Shown: piece by piece, positions 34,501 through 45,945 of the stretch
Layout: each line of letters opens with the position of its first letter
Position numbering within the stretch: position 1 is the stretch's first letter
DNA from: Thuidium tamariscinum
Taxonomy: Eukaryota; Streptophyta; Bryopsida; Hypnales; Thuidiaceae
Direction: 5' to 3'
NCBI GenBank assembly: GCA_947034885.2
Contig: OX344755.2
Span: forward strand, 4,342,501-4,406,500
DNA length: 64,000 nucleotides
Program-made: the position numbers and the translations under genes
The notes under the pieces: generated by a model
Database searches by the model: none
The model's input: only the letters and a program-made list of their open reading frames with translations
Told to the model about the DNA's origin: nothing

Positions 34501-37299
34501 CATCACCCTTTTGCATCCTGAACTTCACTTTGGAGCCATGAGGGATGACAGAAACACCGCCCTCGTCAGCCAACCGGATGGACCACACACCAAACTCGTC
34601 TCTTTTCATGGTATGTTTGCTGCCATCCCAGTTATTGAAGTCACCAATCAACTGAGCAGCCCTGTGCGCAACAACAGAAAAGGATCAGATTTCAATACCA
34701 AAAGCTCAATTTGGTGCCACTACTTGCAATACAACCAAGCAGCTACTCTTCGAGAGGCCCTGGCAAACTGCAGCACTGGCTCGCTTCTAGAGTTCCAACC
34801 TACTTGATCCTCCTCACACTCACTGTCTATGCAGCCTTTTAATTTCATTGCAAAACTTCCTCCCCTTTGGTCCCGAGCCAACAAAAGAGGAGTTTGATCA
34901 TGGAAAGATTTGCACCAATCCAGTGTAGCAATGCTGAGGCAATACTTTTTGTAACTAACCACGAAGTGCCCCAATGACCAACAGTGGTTGCTTCCAGGTC
35001 TTTAGGAGTGGAAATAAATCGTTTAGAAAGCGCCAAGGAAAGCTACAAAATGTACAGCAGAAAGATAAAATCATGTCCGACAAGCAAATTTTAGAACTTG
35101 CAATAATCGACTACCAGTAGTAGCTTCCTGAGAGGGCTTTCGAGTTTCAGTTGAGGGTAAGATGAAGAATTACATATTGGGAAAAGAAATGGACAGTCGC
35201 CTGGGGTGGGTGTGAAGAGAGCAATATCCAGATTCACAGTCAAGAATCATGAACAGTTAGTAGAGAAAAACTCACGCTGCTGCGGGAGCCCACTCCTGAT
35301 ACACGATGCAATCTTCTTCCCGGGTAAACCCATACTTCTCATAACCTAAAAAACAACAAAGCCCCTGTCAGCACCTCGCTACTAGACACCCAGTTTCAAA
35401 AATAAAGCCCAATAAAAAAAATTCTATACATACGTGTCTGAATTCGAGGTGAGGTTCACATAAGTTGAACTGATACACTGATACGTTGAACTTCGCGGAA
35501 ACATTAGGTAGAATAACATCGAATAAGGGAATAATGTTGTCCCATAGAATTTCAGAGTCTCAATCGGATTGCACAATTTAGGGTTAATCCAAAAGAATTA
35601 AGGGTTCATGGTTTAATATGACCAATTCAATTGATAATATTGAGAAAAAAACATAAATCAGATAGAACTAAAATTTACAGTCACCAGAATCAGTGAAGAA
35701 CATTGCATGGGCCAGAAAAAAATTGAAGAAAATTACTGCAGAAAGAAAGCCTCATATGACCTGCTCCATATGACCATAAGAAACTTCTTAAAAATACATG
35801 AGGCCAAATTTAGGCTTCTAGGTTCATTAAGGGTTGTTAAGAGCCTGAGACCCATCTCTGAGATGAGTTCCTGATTGCAGACTACTAGAGACTCAACAAG
35901 CTAGGTCATCATTAGATAGAAAAGGGATACAACGAACTTCGGCATTGAAACCCCTAAAGCTCAAAACGCAGCTCTTAATGCTGTTGTGCACAGCGTAACA
36001 AAACTTCCTCGCAACTAAACCCCAATTGCATTGTATTCTGGAAGGCATTCCTTTCATTTCCTACGGCAACCCACTCAACTGAAAGGACATATTGTATATT
36101 AACACTTGCATTCTAACAATGATTGACAGGTCAAGAGGCTTGCAATGTAGGGGATCAGAGGCTCGTAATTCCTTCCGAGACTCCATGTTCCTGCTCCTCC
36201 CACGGTATTCAAGAACGGAATGAGCAAGAAAGTTAGGCTCACCTTTGGCAAAGTCGGCCAAGCTTCCCTCCACCTTCTCAATGTCGGACTTTCGTTTCAC
36301 GAACTCTTGCACTCGGTAACGGAGATGGTTCTGGTGAGCGGCGAGAATAGGATCCACCTCCACCACCCCCAACTTCTCCTCCACCACTTCGCTCGTGTCC
36401 TTCCATCCGGCTGGCTTGTCTGACTTATCCGTCTTCAAACTTGTGGCCTTCACTGGGGAAGGAGAGGTGGCCTTGAAGCTCAAGCTTCGCGTTTGCTGCA
36501 AATCGTGGGAAACATACATGAGCAAAAGCACGTCTTTTTGCAGCCAGAGCTCTGAAGTTAAGGTGCAAAACTCACTTTCTCTCATGGCACATTCTGTACT
36601 TGCTCATTCCCAACATCTCCTGCGAAGCTCTCATGTTGCGTACACCTCTGATTGGAAAACCTTTTCACAAGTTGGAACTCTGCACTCGATCCTCTCTAAT
36701 TGTACACTCTGCAATTGCATTTTCCCAATATCCTGTGAATCTCTCATGTCACGTACACCTCTGATTGGAAAAAAATTCACAAGTTGGGAGCACGTGACAA
36801 GATCCTATTTGTCCCTCTCACGCAGTGCGATTAAAGAGGGTTAATTGCACATGCTCCAAAACGAGTTACAGACGAACAGCTAGAAAAAGACGAAGTCTAG
36901 TTGATTCGTCTTGATTTAAAAAGCGAGTCAGAGGTCAAGACTCGTGTTCCAAGAATGGAGACACTCCGAGAACAGCACACGGAAATCTCTTCAAAGGGGC
37001 TACTAATTTGAGCAAGATTCTGAGCCTCAACATCGCTCGGGGTCAGAATTGAAAACAAAACTCTCTCAACCCCTAACATAAACAAATGACAGAGCCACGC
37101 AGCTGAAACTTTGACAACCTAATGGAAAACAAATGATAGAATTCCAGAGCTAAAATCGCAAACCCTGACAAGCCCTAATATAAATTGATGAAACAGCCCC
37201 AAGTCCGAGACTCACTCCTCCAACGCCCCACATCGACCTCTGAAAGCGTTGCCCCCCTAGAACGTCCCAGCACGCTAAGCGTCTGCCTTCAACCTGCAT
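28570..37299 (-). CDS. SBE1: 1,4-alpha-glucan (starch) branching enzyme, class I, plastid; 13 exons
   Basis: Makes alpha-1,6 branches in amylopectin in the plastid stroma (GH13, EC 2.4.1.18). Exons, 5' to 3': 37216-37299, 36243-36495, 35276-35345, 34392-34661, 33287-33687, 32278-32783, 31544-31660, 31372-31434, 31054-31161, 30242-30343, 29446-29513, 29026-29107, then 28719 to 28603 or 28570. Every junction is GT-AG and phases agree, giving about 757 aa. Residues 1-45 are basic and Ser/Thr-rich like a transit peptide. The CBM48 domain is near 125-225 ([15 protein letters not shown]). GH13 regions: MDVVHSH (328-334), GFRFDGV with nucleophile D403, VIAEDVSG with E458, ESHDQ with D527. Wording such as [15 protein letters not shown] and SMLYHHHG matches the class I (maize SBEI) type, not class II. 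The C-terminal end is the weak point: either read-through gives [13 protein letters not shown], or GTGAGC after SCQ is a donor to a last exon I could not find. Confidence 0.93.
31661..32277 (-). repeat. Intron 6 of the branching-enzyme gene, with a ~230-bp tandem duplication
   Basis: Two diverged units share AGTCTAGGCTC, TACT(G/T)CA(G/A)ACTTCA, ATTCATAA and GAAATCCT/GAGAATCCT...AAAATGGGA, roughly at 31885-32012 and 32135-32255. A separate ~60-bp sequence (AATCAGTGAAGAACATTGCATG) is shared by intron 9 (about 30905) and intron 2 (about 35690). Confidence 0.5.
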
Positions 37300-38215
37300 T
37301 GCATCAAAACCCTGAGCAAATTCAATATAGTGCTCACAAAACAGAATCATGTTTCTTTCCAGTACAACTCCTACCTCTCTTCCCCACCCTCCTCAACTGG
37401 AGTTTCACCCTCAATTCCATACAACCTGCAACAAAGAGCCTCCTCATCTCAAGGAGCACGATCTTTCCAACCAAGCATCACATTGGCCTTGGATCCCAAT
37501 ACACAATCTTCACTCGATTTTGATCAAACCAGAGCGAGCCCTACCCACAGAGACAGACGGACATTTTGAGGAACCTGATTTGAAGAAGACAGCAGATGGG
37601 TAACAGGGCCATGGCAAGCAGGCACTGCAAGCATGATGAAAAGCGCAGGAATGCACGCTTCCTTGACAAATTGCGTAGATCCGCAATGCTGCCAGTGCTG
37701 GCAATGAAACACATGCACCCTCAAAAATAGCAGATTCTCCGTGCAGGTAGCAATGTGACGAAGCTCCTGGCGCGTGAATGAATTGGTGGGTATTCTCGGT
37801 TTCTGCTTTTTCCGGGACGCCAATTCGGGTGCTTGCGAGAATGTGCGTTGGGCTATGCCAAATTATTAGAATTGGGGCGACAGGGCTGGATCCATGGCCA
37901 TGACGACTAAGTTTACGACTAAAACGATTACTATTGCGAGAGGGAGAGGGAATGATTGTGGTGCTCCGTCCTGCAGAAGAGGCGCTGGAGCTCTGTTGTC
38001 TCTTGGGAGCCCTGACCTTTCTCTTCCTTCCGTTTTCGCGTTGATCCTGTCCAGGGGAAGGGCGTTATACCCGACGGCATATTCTTTCACCGGTTCTCAG
38101 TCCATGTCATCGTGGGATCACCCCAGCTTGCCAGATCAGTCATGTTGGAGGCGATCGAAGGACAACACAGGCCCTTGGAGGAAGCTTTGGATCTAAGGGA
38201 GGAGGCACAGAAACC
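37300..38215. other. GC-richer upstream region of the branching-enzyme gene, with a divergent 100-codon ORF
   Basis: Presumed promoter and 5' UTR of the minus-strand gene. On the plus strand an ATG ORF (37894-38196, MAMTTKFTTKTITIARGRG) is Ser/Arg-rich and basic like a plastid transit peptide, but has no recognisable mature domain and no obvious following exon. It could be the first exon of a lost or unrecognised divergent gene, or chance in GC-rich DNA. Confidence 0.3.
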
Positions 38216-39719
38216 GCTCATTTAAGAGCTGATCTCCCTTTTTCATGTATTTCTTTTGATGCAAATATTTTCAACTTATTTTTTAAGTCAAAGAAAAATA
38301 TTGTAGGAATCTAACACAAGTCGTTTCATATGTTTTGAAGCATTACTGAATTAGTTATGAATTTTCAAATACAATTTGGCATAGGATCCTATTTGTGATC
38401 AATAGGCCCTGAAAATTCATATGTGCACAGTTTGGAAATAAATTTGGCTTTGTTCAAGAACTAGCATTGCAACATGTAAAAAGTAATGAAGGTGGTTTCT
38501 AAATGCGTTCCTTCCTAAAGCTAAAGTGAATGCTTGAATTAATCATTTTTTCAGAGTTTGTAACACTTGTGAGAAGGGATTTCTACATCTAAGTCTTATT
38601 ATTTTTATTCACTTAGTTAAGAATGAATCCATTGTGACTCTGAAACCATCCATTGAAGAGGGAAAAACCAAACTCTTATCATGCTCCAATGTAATTGGAA
38701 GTTCATTGACTTACAATCAAGTTCCATTTCACAGCCTCTTACTGGACGGTTGCAAAAGCTTGGGTGATTTTAGAGCCCTCTCCTATAAGGTGGAAGTGCC
38801 CAGAACCGTCAATATAAACAATTCAGCATAGTTAGAGGCAACTATTTTTTACAATAATATTTGTGTAGTAATAGCATGAAAAAATCAAGAATGTTAAAAA
38901 AAATAGATTTTTTAGATGTTGTATGTAATTTTTAGGATTTTTTTTAAGTGGTATCTTTCTAGATGAATGAAAGTATCCCACAAGTGTACCCAAATCTAAA
39001 CTTTGGAAAAATCAGTAGTCAATGAATCAGAGTTAAGTATGTATCCTTCAAAATCATCAACAAATTACAATTATGCATTTGGAATACATATTCACTAAAG
39101 TCTAAGAACACAATTAGGTGTAGTATATGTTATAGGAATGGGAACATGGACACTAATCGGTGTTTCTACCCTAAAGTAAGAACATCCAAAAGTAATATTT
39201 TTTCTATTGTACATTGTTGCACATTTACTATTGTTGGATTGGTCAAATTGTTGGCAAATGAAAGGAGGTTTTGACACATCCAAAATGTGACATTTGGATA
39301 TTGTATTCAAATGTTATGAAGAGTCATAGTTTTCTTGATACATGTTATAGAATCATTTCTTCAATAATTATAGTAAAATATTGATTTAAAAGATATATAT
39401 AAACTATGAGGATTTATTGAAGTAGTGCTTTTAGATAAAGCAAGATTTCATTTAGTAGTGTATAAACTACATTAAATTACAATGAATGTAATAAAGTTTG
39501 AATAGGGACATATTTACAAAATAAGTCAATGCAACCATGGACATAGAAAAACTCTTATAAAGTAGATGGCTAGTTTTGAATTTTTCAACAAAGTATAATT
39601 TACAATCTTAATTGAAGTAATATAGCAATTCAAATCCATAAATAGGTATCATCTACTCATCCAAAAGGACAATTATATCGATTCATTTGAAATGTGACAA
39701 TATCATTATATATTGACAT
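38216..39719. other. AT-rich spacer, no gene seen
   Basis: Short chance ORFs only; no repeat boundary recognised. Confidence 0.4.
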
Positions 39720-40397
39720 TTAATCCCTAAAGCCTTGAGCTATGTTTTTTGGTAACATAAGTTTATTGGGCAGCTCAATATGAATGCAGTTTTGTTTTGT
39801 TTTTCTTTGAAATTTTAACACAAGATGTGCCCAAGGAGTAGCTTTAAGGCCCAACAATCTTCATAACTTTTGACTTTGTGGTTAAAAAGTGATGGCATTA
39901 TATGTTGTTTCCTCTATTCGGTAGGCAATCCAGGCAGTTGAAAAAGCTTCTTTAAAAAAACTTTCTTCTGAAAAGTGAAATTTCAAATTGATTATTTAGG
40001 TTTATACAAACATGAGATGCTTTTAATCATTCCATTTGGATTAAGGATTCAAAAGTTATGAGGAATTATAGTTTGTGGGTAGGTATGGTTTTCAAAGACT
40101 CCATACCTACCTGCAAACTAAAATTCCTCATAACTTTTGAATCCTTAATCCAAATATTTTGTTCCAAGAAGTTTTTTCAGCTGCCCGGGCTGCCTACCAA
40201 GTAAAGAAAACAACATATCATGCCATAATTTCTTAACCACAAAGTCAAAATTTATGAAAATTATTGGGCCTTAAATCTAATCCTTGGACACATCTTGAGT
40301 AAAAATTTCAAAGAAAAAAAATAAAAACTCCATTCATAGTGAGTTGTCCAAAAAACTTATGTTGCCAAAAAATACAGCTCAGGGCTTTAGGGGTTAA
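39720..40397. mobile_element. Foldback element of the TTAA-bounded family
   Basis: TTAA lies at both ends (39720-39723, 40394-40397), with ends TCCCTAAAGCCTTGAGCT and, reversed, CCCCTAAAGCCCTGAGCT. The arms are long inverted copies of the left half of the 15.2-kb element (AGCTTTAAGGCCCAACAA left, TTGGGCCTTAAA right). The centre is a ~46-bp near-perfect stem around CCATACCTACC with a 12-nt loop near 40090-40102. The left arm has about 80 bp absent from the right. No ORF. Confidence 0.65.
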
Positions 40398-40599
40398 GGA
40401 GTGATACATGGTTATGTCATCCTTTCAAAAATAGAATATTGCATGCTACCAAAAAATATGTATAATTTAAAATTCAATATATTTTTTACTATCATAATAT
40501 AAGAAATTCTTGGCCCTTGTATATGTACTACAATCAAGAATTTAATAAGTTTGCATAAATCGAATGGCTTTACAACACCAAGTGTTTCTTTAACCACTA

Positions 40600-41253
40600 C
40601 AGGACCAACCTACTAAATTTGGAAATATAGCAATTTTAGGCAGGTTAATGCAATTAGAGGTTTCCATATTTTGGGCCCAAACTTTGGTAGAAAGTACAAA
40701 TAAGGAATATCTTCCGTGACATTTGGAAAAATTAAATTAAATTGCACTGAAATTCATGACAGTTGGAAGAATTAGTCAAAAGTTATGGCCTAATATGTTT
40801 GTTCTTTGTAAATAGGAAAATCATGAAATTTTTTTAAAATCAATTTTTTCAAAAACAAAAATTTGTAATTGGTTCTCTTCATTTATGTATAATTATGTAG
40901 AACGTTTTGAATTATTCCATTTTCAAATGAATCCAAAGAAGCACCACCATTTTGGACCATTTTTCATACAATCGTCACCTATTGAAGAGTAGTTGTCATA
41001 GTCCTTTCCACAATGTCAAAAAAATTATTTCTACTCATTTGAAGTTTTAAACACTATTATCTTGCAATCTACATGGTAGAAGACTTTGAATTTTTTTACA
41101 CACATTTCCAAACCATCTTACTACAAGATCCTACAATTAAGTATCTCAAAAAATGTTTTTTTCTGAAAATTTGGTACTAATACTAGAAATAGTAGTTTTT
41201 GACCACTTTTGGAATAAACATAGTCAAAGAACTTCAGGGTTTAATTTCACTTT
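40600..41253. mobile_element. Partial TTAA-family element (right part)
   Basis: Homologous in order to the right half of the element at 15.2-16.1 kb: CACCACCATTTTG, ATCTTGCAATCTACA(T/C)GGT, CTTACTACAAGATCCTAC and a right end ACTTCAGGGTTTAA. No matching left end is visible, so it seems truncated by, or fused to, the foldback element at its left. Confidence 0.5.
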
Positions 41254-42544
41254 TTCATAAAACTTTCTACTATACAGTGTTATACACAATGTTATACCAA
41301 TTAAAAAAAACATGTGCATTTTGTTGAAAAATGTTACAAAATTTGGTATGTGAGATGTCTAAAAGAGTCATTTTTGACAAATTGTTTTTGATCCCGCAAT
41401 ATTTGTACTACTAATGTTTTTGTTCTTCATTTGAAAAATAAACTATAGATTTTTTAATAATTTATTGTAAAGTTCTAGAGTCAAGAGTTGAAGTGTCTTA
41501 CTAGTACATCTTTGAATCCTCCCCAATAATATTGAAATCCATTCTCCAAAGGCTTTATTATTCTAAGCTTACAACCTTCGTAGATTGTGTATAAAGTTCC
41601 AAACATTTTGCACTTACAATGTTATGCCATATTTCTACCACTTGGCCCTTGAAAAATCCTTATGGTTCCTCTATATGACTTATATTCAACCCTATAACTC
41701 TTCGATTGTGGCTTAATATTTAAATTGTAATACAATGTTGTTTGTGAACTAGCATGATTACTATATCACTTCATCCTAGAAAATATATTTGGTCTATGTA
41801 TTTGTGATAAATGCTACCAAATTTTTGATATACTATTTGACTACAAAAAGCTTCCAGGTCCTTTAAAGGTCAAAAGACCCTAAGGTGGGAGGTCAATAAA
41901 GTACCCATCCAACAACTAAATTTTGAAGAGCTGAAACTTCTTGAAATATTTTCAATAAATTTTCCTTGAAAGTCAAGTGGAATTGACACTTAATCGAAGT
42001 TGATTCATATTTTTTGAATTAATTTGTAAAATTAACTATAAATTTTTGAAGTCAAAATGGCATTGGGTCTAAAACCACCTACCTCCTCAAATGTACATTC
42101 TTTGTACATTCTTATAAAAATGAAAAAAGCATCATGTATATATGCACATTTAAAGAGGTTTTAATGCCCAAATTGTTCTTGAGCCTTGTGGGCACAAGCA
42201 CGTTTTGGGATGCTTCTAAGTTACCTTTAGAAGTATGAAGTCTATGGCCCCAAAAAATCCCCTGTTGAATGAGATGATTTAAATCGGTTGGGTCCCGAAA
42301 GAGCCAGTAGGCAGATTGATACCCTGTCCTTTTCCCAAAGTGCAATATGAACGGTTCTCCCAGGGAATGTGCTTCTGGAATCATCTCTCCGAAGCAAGCA
42401 ACGACCGCACTGGCCAGTCACACAACATTCAAGGCAGGCCTGAAGGAAGCTCAGTACTAAGGTAGGAGGTCCATAAATTGATCATGTTAGGGCTGAGCTT
42501 AAAACTGAATTTTGGGGAGGTGAAACATCTTGAAAAAAATTCAG

Positions 42545-42884
42545 CATAACATTCAGTAGCAGGAGAGCAAACTACCTTTTGCTTTTTCGAAAGTAAATTG
42601 AAGAATTCCATCCCTGACAAGTTTGGTTTGAAATTTCAGTTTCACTAAAGCCCTGACAACAGGTTGAATATTAGTGCATTGAACTGAATTAACTCGCCTC
42701 AGAGACAATTAACATCCAATTAGGCATGCCCAACTGCATTTCAGAACCTGCATACCCTGACAAGCCTGCCCGCACAAATGAGAATGCAAATCAGAGGTTA
42801 CTGATTGTGACGAAATGATGTGGGATATTCCACATCATTTTGTCGAGAATGAGGCAGTTTGCTCTCATGCTACTGAATGTTATG
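42545..42884. mobile_element. DNA transposon/MITE with 30-bp inverted ends (CATAACATTCAGTAGC)
   Basis: The left end CATAACATTCAGTAGCA continuing to GAGAGCAAACT is mirrored at the right with one mismatch in about 30 bp. The 340-bp element has no ORF; an internal palindrome GATGTGGGATATTCCACATC lies near 42820. Flanking AG on both sides could be a 2-bp target duplication but is too short to rely on. It interrupts copy 2 of the 41.9-kb duplication, which confirms insertion. Confidence 0.75.
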
Positions 42885-42913
42885 AGTAATTTTCCTTGAA
42901 AGCCAAGTGGAAT

Positions 42914-43192
42914 GCGGGATGTTAAATCCATCTCATGAAGTGACTGGATTTACCTTAGGGGTAAAGTTAACACTGAAATTTTTTATTTTTTGCACAAATT
43001 TTCTTTTGCAAATTTTGAATTCATATTTGCAATCAAAGACCCCACATCAGCTAGGGAGGGCCTTAAACTTACCTAAAAACACGGCACAAAAATAGGGGGC
43101 TTTTTTACTTTCTCCCCCAGGTAACATGAATTTTACCTTGCTGAACCCACTTCGTGGGTGAATCCACTTTGTGGGACGGATTTAACATCTTG
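42914..43192. mobile_element. Mutator-like MITE with 10-bp target duplication
   Basis: Flanked by CAAGTGGAAT at 42904-42913 and 43193-43202. The inverted ends read GCGGGATGTTAAATCC and, reversed, CAAGATGTTAAATCCGTCC. The 279-bp interior has no ORF; near the right end a short palindromic pair surrounds CCACTTCGTGGGTG. A 9-11 bp target duplication is typical of Mutator-like elements. The pre-insertion sequence is seen in the neighbouring duplicate at about 41975. Confidence 0.8.
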
Positions 43193-43574
43193 CAAGTGGA
43201 ATATGCATCTAATCCAAGTCATTTTATATTTTTTCAAGCTTTGTGAAATTAGTTTCAAATTTTTGAAGTTGGAAAAACGTGGTTATCTGTGGTTATCAAA
43301 AGTGATGACCTCCTAAAACATTTTAGAGTTGGTATATTGAAGAAAGCAAAATGTACTCTAATTCATTCAAAATCATTCTTACTTTTAATGCCCATTTGGA
43401 GTTCAAGCCTCCTAACTTATACTACTACTTTGGTAATTTATCACTAATAGTGTAATTATATTTTCAAATTAAGCTTTTTTTGAGGTTGTCTATACATCTA
43501 AACCTAAAATTAGCTTGAGTTTTTTTCTATATTTAGGTAACATATTTAGGCATAATAATTTTTTTGTTAGTTCT

Positions 43575-44320
43575 CATGAAGTCTCCAAAACCTTATGCCC
43601 AATAGTCATGTTTATGGTACCAATGGAAAGCCTTCTAAAAAGGGCAGGAGGGACTTGGACTATATGACTTTGTTCTATGGCATTTGAAAGTACAAAGTTA
43701 AAGTTATAGATTTTAGAGTTATTTTTGGATATTAAATTATGGATCTTTCAGACCATGCACTATATAATCACATTTAAGGTACCAATAGAAAGTTTTCTAT
43801 GAAGAATGGACAAAAACATGGTTTTATGGTATTTGGACCTATAGTATGAAAGTTGTGGATTCTTGAGTTATTTTTAGATCTTAAATTATGCATCTTTTGG
43901 ACTGTGTATAACTTGGTTAAGTTCTTTGTACCATCAGAAAGCTCTTTGTCAAGGAAGGTGCACAAATTTTGTTTCAATGTTGTCTTTGAACCTACAATAT
44001 AAAAGTTATGAATTTTTGAGTTATTTTTAGACTTTGAATTATTTTGAATTCACTAGAAGAAATATGCGATTGCCTCAACAAAAACTACTTGATCTGTTTG
44101 TTGAGGCAAACGAAAAATCTGCGTTTTTCTACGTTCTTCAACACAGTTTTTGCATTTGCATTTGCCTCAACAAACACATCAAGTAGATTTTGTTGAGGCA
44201 AATGCATATTTCTTCTAGTGATTATGGATCTTTTAGCACCGCCTCATTATGCTCATAGTACCATTCAAAAGCTCTTTGCAAGGAGTACACAAACTTTGTT
44301 TTCTAACATTTAAAATATGA
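43575..44320 (+). repeat. Degenerate tandem array, unit about 150 bp, about four copies
   Basis: Each unit runs ATTATG(G/C)ATCTTT, GGTACCAAT.GAAAGC or similar, a TTTT.T(G/A)GCATTTG-like stretch, AAAGTTATAGATTTT and GAGTTATTTTTAGA. The units are strongly diverged. The last junction is split by the CACTA-type MITE at 44051. The reverse complement of the family occurs at 18.07-18.42 kb. Confidence 0.6.
44051..44220. mobile_element. CACTA-type MITE (170 bp) with 3-bp target duplication ATT
   Basis: Starts CACTAGAAGAAATATGC and ends with its inverse, flanked by ATT at 44048-44050 and 44221-44223. The arms pair almost throughout (TGCCTCAACAAAA, CTACTTGAT, TGTTTGTTGAGGCAAA), so a transcript would form a long hairpin. 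CACTA termini plus a 3-bp duplication are the En/Spm (CACTA) signature. It sits inside the 150-bp tandem array, where other units show the empty site ATTATGGATC. Confidence 0.88.
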
Positions 44321-45000
44321 TAGAAAAATTGGCATACGGTATACTCATCAAAAGAACAAAAAATGCAACTTCTTGAATCTAAAATGACTAGGAGTAGTTT
44401 TTTATTCAGTTGAGCTACAAAGGAAAGCTAAAAATATAACTCAAATAGTTTTTGTATTTAGGAGTTGAAAATTAACATATTAACTTTAAAAAGACCCTAC
44501 AATCCCAAAGTGGTCAATATGTCTCTTACGGGGGTGATAACATTGCCACCTAGTATACTTCCTATAATGAAGTTCCTTCAATTGTTCCATTATAAAAACA
44601 AAGTTTCAAATGGATGATTTACCAAATCATTGTAGAAATGAAGAATGTACCTTGTAGTCCAAATATTATATTCCTTCCATCCCATACTGATTCTATTAGT
44701 TGGACAAATTTTTTGGGGATCAAGCTAAAAATAACATTATTTCAACTTGTTTTAAGGAGAGCTTGAAAACTATTTTGAGATGCAAGGAACATCATTTTTG
44801 AGTGGCTACTTTAGTCATACTTTGACATCCTTCCTTGAAATACATAAAGACCAAAAGTATCTAATGTATGACTTCATTATTATTGTAGAAGCAAAAAACA
44901 CACCTATTGGTCTATTAATCAAAGCATTCTGGTGGCTATCTTGACTATAGGGGCCAACATTCTTAATCCTTAAGTGTCCAAGGCCGGACTAGAAGTATTC
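44321..45000. other. AT-rich spacer, no gene seen
   Basis: No ORF or repeat boundary recognised. Confidence 0.4.
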
Positions 45001-45945
45001 CACAGAGTTTGGAAGTCCAACTCAAAATGCTATAATTTTTCTATCTAATGTCTAAATTCAAAAAAACTTGTTAAAATATTTGTACTCTCTCTTCTAGTAA
45101 ATTGAAAAAAAATTAGATCAATCCAAGATGTATTGATTTTTTGAAATCCATTTCAAGTTTTGTGGTTTATTTTGAGTTCATCAAATTACATTTTGATGGC
45201 TAAAATCTTAATAAGCTTGTGTTTCCTTCTTCTAATGTTTGTTTTCAATGAAAATTTGTTAGGTTATATTCTTCTTGAAGTCTAGTTAATGTAGTAAAAT
45301 TTCATGTCAATTCAAGTTTTTAGGACTATTTGGAAGCAATTTAAAGTTCAAAATCTTGACTTTTTTGGATTACAATGAACTTTGGCAGTTCATTTCTTTT
45401 TCAGATAGTATCTATTTCCAATATCATTTAAGAGAAAGTTGCTCAAACTAATCTAGTTTGTATGATTAAAATTCCATACCAATTGAAGAAGTTGTACACA
45501 TCTAAGACACATTTTAGTAGAAGGGGGTTCAATGATAGATGTTTTTAGTGCAACTCTTTTTGATATTTTTTGACATTTCTAAGCTATTATGCAAACATGA
45601 GTCATTTACATTATGTTTCTTTTTACCAATGTATCTATATACTAGCTTTCAAACACGTCACAATCACATTTTTTTTCATTTGCTTAGGTTACAAAAATCA
45701 AATTTCACCTCCAAATGTGTTGGTAAGAAAATTTCAGCATCCTTTTTTGACATAAAAACATTATAATCTTACAATCTATGTAGCCAAATGACACCAAATT
45801 TGATTCATGTCATCTACAACATGTACACTACAAGATTGGTTTTTGAGATTTCCATACCTTCCTGACATTAAGACCTACAACACTTCAAAAGCAAAGATGT
45901 TTCTAAACCCAGTAAGGACCTGGCCATTTAGGGGTAAAGGGCTTA
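45000..45945. mobile_element. Diverged member of the TTAA-bounded family
   Basis: Shares motif order with the 15.2-kb element: ATCTTACAATCTA, TACACTACAAGAT, and a right end ...TTTAGGGGTAAAGGGCTTAA. The left boundary is not clear, so the start is approximate. No ORF. Confidence 0.35.

Larger units (their letters stand above)
41870..43420. repeat. ~330-bp direct duplication, second copy split by two transposons
   Basis: Copy 1 (about 41875-42190) and copy 2 (about 42457-43410) share, in order, CTAAGGT(G/A)GGAGGTC, TTTTCCTTGAAAG(T/C)CAAGTGGAAT, AAATTTTTGAAGT and TTTTAATGCCCA. Copy 2 is interrupted first by the 340-bp element at 42545 and then by the 279-bp element at 42914; copy 1 shows the uninterrupted order. 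Confidence 0.7.
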
